64,000 nt of DNA from Microglena sp. YARC (GCA_022414725.1 CM039462.1:8869212-8933211), one strand, 5' to 3'; positions 12,540 to 23,820 are shown, counted from the first letter of the stretch. A program made the numbers and translations. The notes: a model not told the origin generated them from the letters alone.

Positions 12540-14464
12540 CCAAATCACTACTCCACAGGTGAACAAGAGTTGCTAGGGATCATTCTTGCGTTGACAGAAT
12601 GGAGATGCTATCTTGAAGGCTGCAAAGGCGACCTCACCCTCGTAACTGACCACCACCCCAACATCTTTTTCGAAAATGTTATGCTCTCCCGCAAGCAAGC
12701 CCGTTGGTCTGGCTTTCTCAGTCGTTTTCGGCATAACTGGAAGTTTACCCCCGGCCGCCTCAACATGGCAGATCCACTGAGTCGACATCCATCCCTCTCT
12801 TGCACTGCTGCCTTCTCCCTCTCACGTAACCTTGATATCCCTTCCACAGGCACCCTACGGGAAGACATCAAACAATCATATGCATCAGATCCCTGGTTTG
12901 ACAACCCTCCTCACCCCCTCCAACTTCATGCTTCAGGTCTTTGGGTTGGCACTCAAACCGTTGGTCGAGGGCCACAACCGTCCCAAATCATTGTCCCCAA
13001 TTCCACCCCAATCAAACTACGCATCTTACGTGAGTTACACGATACCCAGTATTCAGCCCATCCAGGTGTGGATCGCACCTTTGTACTAGTCTCTCGTCAG
13101 TTCTGGTGGCCAGGCATGCGCAGAGATGTGACCCAATACGTACAAACTTGCCCCCCCTGCCAACTCAACAAAGCCAAAACAAACATCCCCCACGGCACCT
13201 TGCACCCACTCCAACCCCCCACTGAGTGTTGGCAAAGCATATCAATGGACTTCATCGTTGGCCTTCCCAAAGCCTCTAACAGTCGCTTTGATGCCCTCTT
13301 GGTTGTCGTTGACCGTCTGTCCAAAATGGCCATCTTTATCCCCACCAGGGTACTACTAAGCGCGCGCGGCAGCGCGGTGCCGCGCTGCCTTTTTGAGCCC
13401 CTCTGCGCGTTTCGCGCAGTTTTTCAACCCCCTGTGGGCGCAGCGCGCAGTTTTTACGCTTTTTGCACTGAAAAGCGCTCACCAATTTGACGTTTGTGCG
13501 CTTTAAGCGCACACCAATATGGCAAGAAGTAGTACCCTGATCCCCACCCACACTGATGCAACAGCCAAAAACACTGCCCGCCTTGTCGTTGACCACGTCA
13601 TTAGTCGATTTGGTTTACCCACGTCGAATGTTTCTGCATGTCCACCGCATTCCATCCACAAACTGACGGCCAAACAGAGCGTATGAATCGCGGGTTAGAA
13701 AAAACACTACGTCACTTTGTCAACGCCAAACAAACCAATTGGCACGAGTTATTGACTTATTGCCCATGGCCCAGTTTGCAATCAACAATGCATGGCACAG
13801 TCCAATTCAGACCACACCCTTTTATCTGAATCACGGGCGTCACCCAAGTTTGCCCACGTCACTAATAGAAGAAAGCCGTGTCCCCGCTGCTTGTTTATTC
13901 ACGGATAACATTACGTCGGCTCTCGTTTTGGCTAAACAATTTATTATCCAAGCCCAAGATCGCCAGAAATCCTATGCAGACACTCGTCGCAAACCTGTTC
14001 ACTTTATCGTTGGAGACAAGGTTCTGCTTTCCTCTAAGAACCTCAAGTTCACATCTTGTTGCCCAAGTTTGTGGGACCTTTCCCGGCCACACAGGTTTTT
14101 TCAAAAGGTGTCAATGCAGAAACCATTGCCGTTCGCCTTCAGTTACCGGAAAATTGGAAGGTTCATGACGTTTTTCATGTCTCACTCGTATCGTTATATC
14201 GCTCCGACAGGTCCGATCAACCCCCTCCATCTGGTCCATGGATTGTTGACCAATACTTGTTCTCAGTTGACCGCCTCATTGACCACCATCGAATTAAGAA
14301 TATAATAATATAAGAAAAAATCTTATATATAATAATATAAGAAAAATTCTTACTTCTGCAAGTGGCAAGGCCCCGGAGATACCCACACTTGGGAAGAGGC
14401 TTCCACTCTTGCCAAGCGCGTACCCCACCTCGTTAAAGACCATTGGGACAGTCTTCCCCTTTAA
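12540..14464 (+). pseudogene. Ty3/gypsy chromodomain retroelement pol remnant
   Basis: Domains appear in pol order. The RNase H end shows GEQELLGII, TDHHPN, LSRKQARWSGFL, TPGRLNMADPLSR. The integrase zinc-binding H2C2 shows LRELHDTQYSAHPG, FWWPGM and CPPCQLNK. The integrase core starts at SISMDFIVGLP with the first catalytic Asp. A 202-bp hAT-like insertion plus target duplication interrupts the core at 13346-13547. The frame then runs directly from FGLPTS to STAFHPQTDGQTER, which keeps the catalytic Glu but lacks the block with the second Asp. Frameshifts follow near 13755 and 14060. A chromodomain-like end (YFCKWQGPGDTHTWEEA) leads to the stop at 14462-14464 after a 50-bp AT-rich insertion. 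Gag, protease and most of the reverse transcriptase are missing, so it is inactive. Confidence 0.9.
13346..13539. mobile_element. hAT-like MITE, copy 2 (194 bp), inside gypsy integrase
   Basis: Perfect 12-bp terminal inverted repeats CAGGGTACTACT and AGTAGTACCCTG are flanked by 8-bp direct repeats ATCCCCAC (13338-13345 and 13540-13547). Removing element plus one duplication would rejoin the integrase frame (IFIPT then HTDATAKN) without a gap, confirming the boundaries. GCGC-rich palindromes fill the interior and there is no coding sequence. It is the same family as 12083-12278. Confidence 0.9.
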
Positions 14465-14554
14465 AACAAGGAGACCGGTTTCTTTAGTAGTTAACGCCTA
14501 CTTCTTGACATATAATGTCGAATTCGCTTGTTTCGGTGACGCAAGCTGGATGGG

Positions 14555-14690
14555 TGAGAATGTGGTAGTTAATTACGTTGAATCTCACCACGACCGAGGG
14601 ACACCTCATCAACGATAAGCATTTGGTGTCTTTGCTCCTCGTTCGAGCCCGGTCCCATCCCCGGCATTGGGATACAGGAACCAGTGAGTC
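14555..14690. repeat. Terminal-repeat fragment right of gypsy pol
   Basis: Direct repeat of 12468-12515 (TAGTTAATTACGTTGAATCT, CACCACGACCGAGGGACACC). It continues through GTTCGAGCCC, a B-box-like string; no tRNA fold surrounds it. Confidence 0.45.
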
Positions 14691-14694
14691 GTTT

Positions 14695-14830
14695 TTACCT
14701 TAGGTATCTGAGGAAGCAGTGGCTGAGCTTGCCTGGGAACTGCCAAATCTGATTAGTGTGGGTCTCGTGGGATAACTTGGGGAACTCATACTTGGAAGAC
14801 GGTGAGCAGCCCAGAGTCAGCAACAAAAAG
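14695..14830 (-). pseudogene. Degenerate PGK exon 7-like fragment
   Basis: On the minus strand, about 300 bp beyond the PGK stop codon, the translation contains YEFPKLSHETHTN. This aligns with [15 protein letters not shown] of PGK exon 7, and AACTTGGGGAACTC is shared in nucleotides. It looks like an eroded downstream copy of part of the exon. The similarity is short. Confidence 0.35.
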
Positions 14831-15154
14831 TGACAATACGATTGCAGGCCAGAGCCATGTCGAGGCGGGCAGGGGCATGGTGGCCATGGGATTTGGCAGG
14901 CAACGGACGTCCTTTTACAGTTCGTCAGCACTGAATGCTCAGGCCCAACCTAATTGGTCCCAAACAATGTCAAAAATGGGAGGTGTTTCACAACTCAAGG
15001 AACATTATTAAAGAACTCAAGGAACAATATGTAGATGAAAATAAAAACAGAGCTGGCCATCAAACAAATGGCCAGCTAGCAAGGTCAAGAACAGATGCTA
15101 GCAGTACTTTTCTGTACTTTACTGCACACAGCTGTCCGACTGACAAGGAGAAGT

Positions 15155-18100
15155 TTACTTCTTCTCGTTCAGGGCGTCAACTCCAGGGAGGACCTTACCC
15201 TCGAGCAGCTCCAAAGAAGCTCCGCCTACACAGGTCAAATCAGGTTATAAGCAGGGTTAAATCAGGTTATAATGATACATGTGGGTAGGTTATAAGCAGG
15301 GTTAAATCAGGTTATAATGATAAATGTCGGTAGGTTAAGCAGGGTTAAATCAGGTTGTAATGATACATGTGGGTGCCTATATCAAGGAAAATGTAATAAA
15401 CAGTAGACTGAATTTCCTGTAACAATAGGCTTGTATCTGCGACCTACCTCCGGTGGAGATGTGGCTCATCTTGTCAGCAACACCAGCCTGCTCAACAGCA
15501 GCGACGGAGTCACCACCACCGATGATAGTGATACATCCCTGGGGGGTCAGCTCAGCCAGGGTGTTGGCAATGCCAGTGGTTCCCTGGGAGAACTTGGGGA
15601 ACTCGAACACTCCCATGGGGCCGTTCCAGACAACGGTCTTGGCGTCAGCCAGAGCGTCCTGGAAGATCTTGATGGACTTAGGTCCGATGTCCAGACCCAT
15701 CCAGCCGTCGGGGATGGCGTCGATGTTGACGATCTGGCTGTTGGCATCAGCGTCGAAGTTGTCGGCGATGTTGACGTCAACGGGGAGCAGCAGCTCAACA
15801 CCCTGGAAGAAAATAGGCACGGGAGTCATGAGAGACAGTGGTGAGGGTTACTCCTAGGGAACAGCAATATGATATAATTTCATCATATGATGCCGGAAGT
15901 TTTTACAAGGGTTACCATTTATATACAATACCTTATGATGCAATTTGCATGACATCATACTCGCCTTTGATCAAAATCATGTGATATGCCTGTCCCTAGT
16001 TAAAAGGGACTTGAGGTAAGATGTGGTGGTGTTGAGGGTAGATGTGTTACAAGGGACTTGAGGCATGAGGTGGAGACAAGAAAACGTAGGTGCTTGCAAT
16101 CAAGACACAGCAGCGTAACACCCTGGAAGGCACTAGGCACGGGAGTCAAGAGAGGTAGTGGTCATGGTTTAGGTGTAACGAGGGACTTCCAGCAAGATGT
16201 GGTGGCGGTGGTGGTGAGGGTACAGGTGTTACAAGGGCCGTGAGGGAAGAGGTGGGGACAAGCCGACACAGGTGCTTGCACTCGAGCACTCAGGGCCACC
16301 CCCAGGGGAGGCAGTGTTTTCGTTTTGCGTGAGATAAGACAACACAGGTGATCACAGTTGAGCCATCAGGGGGCATTCAGCTGCATCATGGTATAGTTCA
16401 AGCAGGTCGCGAAGGTTGTCCAAGCAACAAGGGGACCCTGAAAGATGTAATGATCAGAGGATGAGTGTGTGTGTGCATTTGCCTGTGTGCGTGCGTGTGT
16501 GAGTGTGTGCAGGTTGCCAAGGTCGTCCAAGCAACAAGGGGACCCTGAAAGATGTAATGCTCAGAGGATGAGTGTGTGCGTGTGCATTTGCCCGTGTGCA
16601 TGTGTGCGTGCAGGTTGCGAAGGTTGTCCAAGCAACAAGGGGACCCTGAAAGATGTAATGATCAGAGGATGAGTGTGTGCATGTGCATTGGTCTGTATGC
16701 ACGTGGCACCCCCATAAGGCAAGCCCCCAAGGCTGTAACGTGGCACCCCCAAGACACCAAGATGCGCTATGTCGCACTTGTGCTACAAGTAGCACCATGA
16801 ATACAAGTCTGGACTTGTGGTGTTTCCCTAAGGACCCCCTGAATCCCAGGGGGGGGACACTTTTGGGGGACGACATGGGACGATATGGTCCCTAGTTGTT
16901 TTGTGTTGTTGTAGCACAGCCATGGGTTGTGTACGTCTTGTTTTGGTCCCCCTTGTGTGTGTTGGTCCCCCTTGATAAGTCATACATATTGATGTGTAGA
17001 TTGTATGTGTCGTGCAAAAACGTTTTCATACAACTCCAACATCTTCTCTAGGGTAAGAGCCAGCCCTAGCCTGTCATCCTCAACCAGGTAGTATAGATCC
17101 TTTTGTCAGTTTCTGCGTTTTTAATCTCAACTTCTCCTTGGCCATCTTCTCCAGGGTTCGAGCCAGCTCCAGCATCATCCTCACTCAATGACTTCAGATC
17201 CTTTACGTTTACAGGTTTTTATTTATTCTTCTTAAGTTTGCACGTTTATAATCTCACCTTGTCCTTGGCCATCTTCTCCAGGGTAAGGGCCAGCTCCAGC
17301 TTGTCATCCTCAACCAGAGACTTGCCGACGGACAGACCGCGGGCCTTGTAGAAAGTGAAGATCATGCCTCCACCGATGATGACCTTGTCAGCCTTGTCAA
17401 GGAGGGACTCGATGACAGGGATCTTGGTGGACACCTTGGAGCCACCAACAATGGCGACGAAAGGCTTCTTGGGGTCGGTGACGGCTCCTGTGGGGAGCGT
17501 GGGGAGTCGGTGATCAGTGGGGTGTCTATGTATAGAGGGAGTCAGTTTGGTGGTTGTACAGGCGAGACTCGGTGTCGGTGATCTTGGTGTACACCTTCGA
17601 GCCACACAAAATGGCGACAAAGGGCTTCTTGTGGTCGGTGACGGCTCCAATGGGGGGCGTGAGGAGTCGGTGATCAGTGGGGTGTTTATGTATAGAGGGA
17701 GTCAGTGTCTTAAGTTGGGTGTCTATGTATAGAGGAAGTCGGTGTCTCCGCATTAAGGGAGTCGGCAGCTCATGCGGTGAGTCAGAGGGCAGTGGGGTGT
17801 CTATATCGAGGGAGTTGTTGCCTAACCATGTGAAAGGCCTTGAGCTTCTCTTTCACAATAAGCAATGAAATTAAAGCTGCTAGAAGCGACCATGAGTACA
17901 ACTCACTGTCAAGAGAATCATGTATAACCTTGATATAAATATAAATAATTGTCACGATATGTAGAACAATTAAAGCTACTAGAAGCGACCATGAATATAA
18001 ATCACCAAAGCGACCACGAATAGAAAATGTCAAGTTAGTCATATATAAACTAAACATACATACAATTAAATATAAGTGGCCATAAATAGAACTCACCGTC

Positions 18101-21100
18101 AAGGTAGTCATACATAACATATATATAAGCGGCCATAAATAGAACGCACCGTCAAGGTAGTCGAGCTCCTTCTGCATCAGGAATCCGCAGACGGAGATGG
18201 GCAGGAACTTGGTCACACCCTCGGTGGAGGCGTGGGCGCGGTGGGCAGTTCCGAAAGCATCGTTGACGTAGATGTCAGCGTTGGCAGCCATCTGGTACGG
18301 TATGGGTGGTGGAATGTTAGCAGGTAATCAGCCACGCAACTGTGAAAATCAGGCAGACGGGCAGGCAATTGTGGAAATCAGGCAGGCTGCCGAGGAAACT
18401 GAGGAAATCAGGCAGGCATGCAATTGTGGCAAACATGCATGATAACTGAGAAAATATTGATGAACATCACACACTCTTGTATCTAGGGACCGGAAAATCA
18501 TATGTTGACCAGAGGTGGTATGAAATTGTATGATGACATACAAAACTGATCACATGATCTTGTATATTGATGGCTACTGTAGCCTACTGGTACGATATCA
18601 ATATATCAAATGGTATCATATTGCCGTTCCCTACTTATCTTAACTAGCCCTACACATGCACTAAGCTTATACTAACTTATACCAACTAACCCTTCACATG
18701 CACAGGACTACAAGGAAGAAACCAGTACTTCAAAAATACAAAAAAACAAGTAAAAAAACCAAGTACTTCATTCCCAATACAAAAAACCAAGTACTTCATT
18801 CCCAATACAAAAAACCAAGTACTTCATTCCCATTACAAAAAAACAAGTACTTCATTCCCAATACAAAAACCACGAAGCCAAGTTGAGGAAATTACAGCCA
18901 AGTTGAGGAAACACAAGCCAAGTTGAGGAAAATACAAGCCAAAGTTGGCCAAGTTGAGGAAACACAAGCCAAGTTGAGGAAAATACAAGCCAAAGTTGGC
19001 CAAGTTGAGGAAATGACAACCTACTGATATGGGTGGCTGTTCCCCTTCATCCTCAACATTCTATGCTTTCGTGTGGATGCCGTGTGCTGAGAGAAATAAT
19101 GTGTGATGTGGGTGATGGGCGTCCATTCTTGATCTTTTCCTTCTTTTGGTATATATCCAATGTTTCAATTTTTGATTAATTTGCCTTTGCCCCTGCGAGT
19201 GGCCTGAATGGAAATACAAATAATAGATGCAATAATAGCAGATAATCATACAAATAATAAATGTAATGAATAATAATAGATAATCATCAAAATAATAAAT
19301 GTAATCAATGATAACAGATAATAATACAATAAATGTCATCACCTTCTCAGCGAACTCAGTAGACGTTTTTGGTTTCCCCTTCTCGAAGAACTACGGGGCT
19401 AGCCAACGAGGCTGGAAGGGACCTTCAACAATAAAAACATTCACAACCCACCACCACGATACATAAGGTGTAATCACCTTCACAGCAAACTCATAGATAC
19501 GAGGACGCCTCTTCCTTGATGTATGTATATAATGTCATGATGTTTGATCTATCAATCTCTCCCCCTGGCCAGAATGTACTTAAACATAGAATAATGAGTT
19601 GCTAGAAAGAATAATGAGTGGCTAGAATGTACAAAAACATAAAATAATACTAATAAATGTAAACAACACAACAGTAATAACAATATTCACCTTCTCGGCA
19701 AACTCGGAGACATTCTTGGTCTCCTCCTTGTAGAAGCGGACGTTCTCCAACAGGACCAACTGGCCGTTGGACATAGCCTTGACGGCCTCCTCAACGGGGG
19801 CGCCAATGCAGTCATCGACTAGCTTGACCTACAGTTGTTTATGAAAGGAGAGTGTGCTAAGCAGGTGATTTTTGGAAGGGGAGTTATTTTGAGGGTGTGT
19901 GGGCAGGTGGGTAGGGGGCGCCAATTCAATCATCGACCAGCTTGACCTACAGTTTTTGTGAAAGGAGGGTGTGTTCAGCAGGTGATTTTTGAAAGGGGAG
20001 TTATTTTGAGGGTGTCTGGGTGGGTGGGTGGGTAGGGGGCGCCAATGTCATCGTCCAGCTTGACCTACACGTGGAAAGGGGATAAGGATCATGCAACTTC
20101 ATGCAATGTTTATGCGTACGTGTGATTGTGACAAGTGCAGAGTGCGGGAGAGAAGTAGGATGACATCCATGCAACTTCATGCAGTGTGTGTATGTGTGTT
20201 TGTGACAGGGAGTGCCGGAGAGAAGTAGAATCAGAACCATGCATGCAACAGAGGATTGTGGTTCAACAGCATCCATGATGATCCAACGTAAGATCGCGGA
20301 ACGACAGGTGCAGAGCGTTAGATATGAGGATCAGATCCATGATGATTCATGCAACATAGGATTGTGGTATGACAGGTGGAGAGCATGTGACAAGAGGATC
20401 AGATCCAATATGATCCATGCAACATAGAATAGCAATTTCACGCTTAGAGAATCTGGGGGAGGAGGACTGGGTCCATGCATGCACCCATGCAACTTGGAAT
20501 TGTGTCAAAACAGGTGGAAAGGAGGAGGATCCGCTCTGTTCAACTCCATGCACTCTGCACATTCCATACAGCTTCTGCAAGGCTGGGAATACACATGCAA
20601 TGAATTGAATGCAGGCAGCTTGAAGGTTGGCAATCAACAGGACAGAAAACCAATTTGCATGCTTAGGTCATTGATAATGATCGTAAATAACTAACTATAT
20701 AATTAGGCACCTTATTACAAGGCGTGAGGATGAAGGGGCCGGCTCGTTTGCTTGCATCAACCACCAACTGTGTAAATAACTCACCTCCTGGCCGAGGAGC
20801 TCAGACAGGCGGCCAAGGACGGGGGCCAGGGAGAACTTAGCCTTGTCAGCGGCCTTGTCCTCGCACTTTGGGCGGCCCTGCAGGTATGTCAATAAGTGGT
20901 TTGGTGATTAGTAAAGTGGTGATTGGTTAAATGAGTAATGAAGTCACAAAAAACCTGGTTAGTTAGCTACCTAGATAACATGCAGCTAGTTGGCTAGATC
21001 AAATTGTGAGATTCACCGACCCATTCTTCATGGACATTCGTCGATCTCGCCCACCGAGGCATGCAACGACAGCAGACTAGATCTCTCACGCATGCATCGA

Positions 21101-22670
21101 CCGATGATGCTAAATATCATCCTCAGATAATGTTAGCCGCATGGGACAGAAAACGACGTGCACTGACTCTCCCGCCGCTCTCAGGCCAATACGAGACTCA
21201 GACGGAGATGCATAACACCTGTCGCTATCCGACCAAGAAAGGAGACCACCCTTCAAATCCACGAATCCGAGATCAGGAGAATACATCTGGATATCCGGCA
21301 TCACCAAGCGCAAGAGTGCATGTGACGCTTCGGGTTACCCTCGTCTTCCGAAGTCCAAATGCTCGCCTACATGCGAGACGATGCCCGATCAGAAGGGACA
21401 GGGTGCTACACACCAAACACCCGCTCCGAGTTATCACCCCGCCCCGAGTAAAACAAAACGTACACACCATCTAGCAGCAGCATCAGCATTTCATCTATTC
21501 AGTTTCTTTCCACCGCATGCCTATCACAACCCACCCATCCCAAATGCGTCCCATCGGAACCAAACATCACGACGCGCCCCATGCCTACATCCCTACCCCT
21601 CCTACTGCCCATCGGAATCAAACATCAAGAGTCACCCCCCGTATAGTCACCACCCCATCTACCCAACCACCACCCGTCAGAAACATTTTCATCACGACTC
21701 ACCAAGTGAGAGGTCAGGAGAACCTTGGCTCCGTTCTCGAGCAGGTACTTCAGGGTGGGGATGGCAGCCCTGATACGGGTGTCATCGGAGATGGACAGGT
21801 CCTTGCCGAGGGGCACGTTCAGGTCAGCGCGAACCAGGACGCGCTTGCCCTCGAGGTCGGCCTTGGTCAGGTCACCGACGGACTTCTTGGCAGCCTCAAC
21901 GGTTACGTTGTTGCGGCGAGAGACGCGGGAGACCATGGAGGGGGAAGCGAAGCTGGCGGAGCCCACGAAGGCCTGTGTGGGGAGGGGTGAAGAGGGGATG
22001 GGAGTGCACGAGAGGGGTTCAGGACAGGCGCCGAGCCTGGTCTTACAAGGTTGGAAGTCGTTAGAAGGCTGCGTTCGACATCTTCGGACAATAGTAACCC
22101 ATGGCGACGCATAGTGATCATCGGGCATAGTAACCCATAGTGAAGCATATTCCCAGGTGGGGCTGTGCATTGCGGTAGGGGAGGTGTCGAGTTCGAGGTC
22201 TATCTAATCTGATCGTCGGTTGGCAGGTAGCACATGGCCAGGAAAACGCAGTGAGTCAGCAATCAAACGTTTGATAATAGCAGGAAAGATAAGATAGCAG
22301 GAAAGTCCCGTAGCAACGATTTAACCACCGAGACTACGCTAGATCGATGGCATGATCGAGGAGAAGATTAGCTAGATCAAGTAAGATTGGATTTGGGTGG
22401 GGTGGGGTGGGGTGGGGTGGGTGGGGTGGGGGGGCTAACAAGCGGCTCTGAGATACTTCGAGAGCATCCATTAGAAGGCGATAACAGGGACGTTTCAACT
22501 AATGGGCAGATCGCATGGATCATCTGCGGTATCACCTTGCGGAGTGGCATGGCAGCAACGGGGGTGGCACGGGCGGTGCGAATGGAAGCGGTGGGGCGCA
22601 CGGCCACAGCGGAGCGCTTGGAGGCGGTGGCCACAGGGGCGGAGGTGCGCATCTTCATCATAGAGGCCAT
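15155..22670 (-). CDS. PGK1: Plastid phosphoglycerate kinase, eight exons
   Basis: Catalyses 1,3-bisphosphoglycerate + ADP to 3-phosphoglycerate + ATP, run in reverse in the Calvin cycle; acts in the plastid stroma. Exons (minus): 22670-22536, 21972-21703, 20877-20785, 19828-19691, 18291-18150, 17487-17258, 15802-15448 and 15225-15155. All introns are GT-AG and phases match throughout, giving 477 codons ending TAA. Residues 1 to about 69 are a Ser/Ala/Arg-rich transit peptide; the mature part starts near [11 protein letters not shown]. Signatures: VRADLNVPL (92-100), [20 protein letters not shown] (132-139), [13 protein letters not shown] (222-234), [19 protein letters not shown] (hinge), [13 protein letters not shown] (395-407), IIGGGDS and [14 protein letters not shown]. 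The start context is AACAAAATGG. The symbol follows the Chlamydomonas name. Introns 3-6 contain partial copies of adjoining exon edges. Confidence 0.97.
15230..15376. repeat. PGK intron 7 tandem repeat
   Basis: Three copies of a 55-65-bp unit built from AGCAGGGTTAAATCAGGTT, ATAATGATACATGTGGGTAG. It fills most of the 222-bp intron between exons 7 and 8. Confidence 0.8.
16100..16165 (-). pseudogene. Partial copy of PGK exon 7 acceptor junction
   Basis: CAGCAGCGTAACACCCTGGA followed by GCACGGGAGTCAAGAGAG (plus strand) copies 15787-15838, the first codons of exon 7 plus about 35 bp of upstream intron. It lies upstream of exon 7 in transcription order, in intron 6. Confidence 0.7.
16405..16700. 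repeat. PGK intron 6 minisatellite (about 95 bp x 3)
   Basis: Three tandem units sharing AGGTTGTCCAAGCAACAAGG, GGACCCTGAAAGATGTAATG and CAGAGGATGAGTGTGTG, followed by a GT-rich stretch. Frames on both strands across it are artefacts. Confidence 0.8.
17035..17215 (-). pseudogene. Two partial copies of PGK exon 6 donor end
   Basis: 17040-17100 and 17141-17205 (plus strand CATCTTCTC.AGGGT, GAGCCAGC) repeat the last 60 or so bases of exon 6, whose genuine end is at 17258. Both lie downstream of the real donor, within intron 6, and are diverged and unspliceable as complete exons. Confidence 0.75.
17525..17760 (-). pseudogene. Partial copy of PGK exon 6 acceptor end
   Basis: The minus-strand translation reads [19 protein letters not shown], compared with [19 protein letters not shown] in genuine exon 6. 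The preceding intron sequence and acceptor region are copied too. The segment then degenerates into repeats of TGTCTATGTATAGAGG up to 17760. It lies upstream of exon 6, in intron 5. Confidence 0.85.
17880..18125 (-). repeat. Copies of PGK exon 5 donor junction
   Basis: At about 17895-17930, 17990-18040 and 18072-18112 the plus strand repeats GCGACCA.GA.TA, AACTCACCGTCAAGGTAGTC. This is the exon 5 end (DYLDG) plus the start of intron 5. The genuine junction is at 18149/18150. Some copies carry a better donor (GTGAGT) than the real one (GTGCGT). Confidence 0.75.
18735..19020. repeat. PGK intron 4 short tandem repeats
   Basis: Four to five copies of AAGTACTTCATTCCCAATAC plus an A-run (18760-18870), then six copies of AAGCCAAGTTGAGGAAA-type units (18880-19015). 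Confidence 0.85.
19335..19520 (-). pseudogene. Two copies of PGK exon 4 donor end
   Basis: Around 19339-19395 (CACCTTCTCAGCGAACTC) and 19478-19520 (CACCTTCACAGCAAACTC) the end of exon 4 (SEFAEK, then GTGA) is repeated with divergence. Both lie downstream of the genuine junction at 19690/19691, in intron 4. Confidence 0.7.
19905..20080 (-). pseudogene. Two copies of PGK exon 4 acceptor end
   Basis: At 19915-19960 and 20033-20075 the plus strand repeats GGGGGCGCCAAT, ATCGACCAGCTTGACCTAC: the first codons of exon 4 (VKLVDD), the acceptor, and intron. They lie upstream of the genuine start at 19828. Confidence 0.75.
20700..20765. repeat. LTR-like fragment in PGK intron 3
   Basis: Shares TTACAAGGCGTGAGG and GGCTCGTTTGCTTGC with 12365-12420 beside the gypsy remnant, so it is probably a small fragment of that element. 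It sits within about 85 bp of the exon 3 donor. Confidence 0.45.
22387..22435. repeat. GGGGT microsatellite in PGK intron 1
   Basis: Six to seven GGGGT pentamers ending in a G run; the G-rich strand could form G-quadruplex structures. Confidence 0.85.
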
Positions 22671-22859
22671 TTTGTTTGGTTAAAAGGAAAGTGGCTGGAT
22701 GAAGGAAAAGAGTGCAAGCAGACGGAGATTCTCGCCCCAAGTAGGCTGCCTCGGTCCCCACAACAAACCCTCACCACGAACTCGACGAACTCAATCCTGT
22801 CGGCCCTGGTTGGACGCCCGACCCGATAGATCCCACGCCCGCGCCCGGGCCCCATAGAA

Positions 22860-23415
22860 CCCTTCGAATTCCAACTGACGGTTACAGATTAGAAGATACC
22901 AAACCGTACGCATTTGCATGCCCAACAGCTGTATATCTAACCCTCGCAACATCACGGGTACTACTCTCTACCCCTCTTCGTGCTTCGAGCCGGGGTATTT
23001 ACCCTCCGACACTCCGCCTTTGCCCCCATATCAATGCCCTCTGCTGGCCCTTAGTCAGCTAGCACTTGCTACTTAGCCCCACCCTGCCCACCTGGCTCTG
23101 AAGTTTAGACTGTCGATATCATCCATCTACAGTTAGGATAATACAACTAATATAATATACCTTATCCATTAACTTCCGCCAGGGCCCAATGGCAGTAGTC
23201 TAAATAGAACAATATTTGAAGATCCATAGCACATATAGGACCAAGCCAATTGTGCATTTCACCATCTTGGCTGGGACCCATAGCACCTAGAGGACCAAGC
23301 CGATTGCGGATCTTACCAACTTGGCTGGTACTGTTCCTAGCATCGAAAATTACCATCATTGTAGTTCTTGAGCGCTATGTCATTGGAATCATCAGCATTA
23401 GTGTCATAGCATTTC
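22860..23415. other. Intergenic region upstream of PGK
   Basis: Divergent space between PGK (minus) and the hydrolase gene (plus). It contains a duplicated approximately 60-bp unit (CCATAGCAC, AGGACCAAGCC, TTGGCTGG) at 23222-23330. No gene was seen, and no clear TATA box was found for PGK. Confidence 0.4.
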
Positions 23416-23420
23416 CTTTT

Positions 23421-23587
23421 GCTACAAGCAGCAGCTTCTAGGCAGCTCCCGTGTCTTGCTCCCCAGCCAGACCTACAGCAACATAGTGCATCTGGAAGCT
23501 GGAAAGTGCATGTCCAATACTGTTGGAATCTTGGGACTTAGCCCAGTGGCTGGCTCAAGGAGCTGCTTAGAAGCTGCTGCTTGTAGC
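23421..23587. mobile_element. Fold-back/MITE-like element with 29-bp inverted repeats
   Basis: 23421-23449 and 23559-23587 are inverted repeats matching at 28 of 29 positions (GCTACAAGCAGCAGC arm), separated by about 109 bp without coding content. No clear target duplication could be defined, so the superfamily is unknown. Confidence 0.65.
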
Positions 23588-23762
23588 AGAAACGATAAGC
23601 AATTATACGCGTAGTAGCAGCACACAGATGTTGATCACTTTACTGTCATAATTACCTTCACTTACGGGAGCGCTTTAGTGTTCGCGGTCGCCGTCAACCG
23701 CCATGGTAGCACTGTCCAGGTAAAGAAGCAGCCCATTCTCTACCGCCGTAAGACAGGGCTCC

Positions 23763-23769
23763 ATATATA
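23763..23769 (+). promoter_or_regulatory. Putative TATA box of hydrolase gene
   Basis: ATATATA lies about 55 bp upstream of the first in-frame ATG (23821). The position fits a core promoter; there is no experimental support. Confidence 0.35.
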
Positions 23770-23820
23770 CCGCCCCCAACCAGGCGCTATCACTACTTTA
23801 TCATCATTTGAAGTGACAAC

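Noticed and set aside
14636..14660. Internal promoter B-box (GTTCGAGCCC) as evidence of a tRNA or SINE
   Set aside because: No cloverleaf, A-box or A-rich tail around it; it lies in an LTR-like fragment.
15431..15857. Two plus-strand frames of about 135 codons
   Set aside because: Antisense shadows of PGK exon 7.
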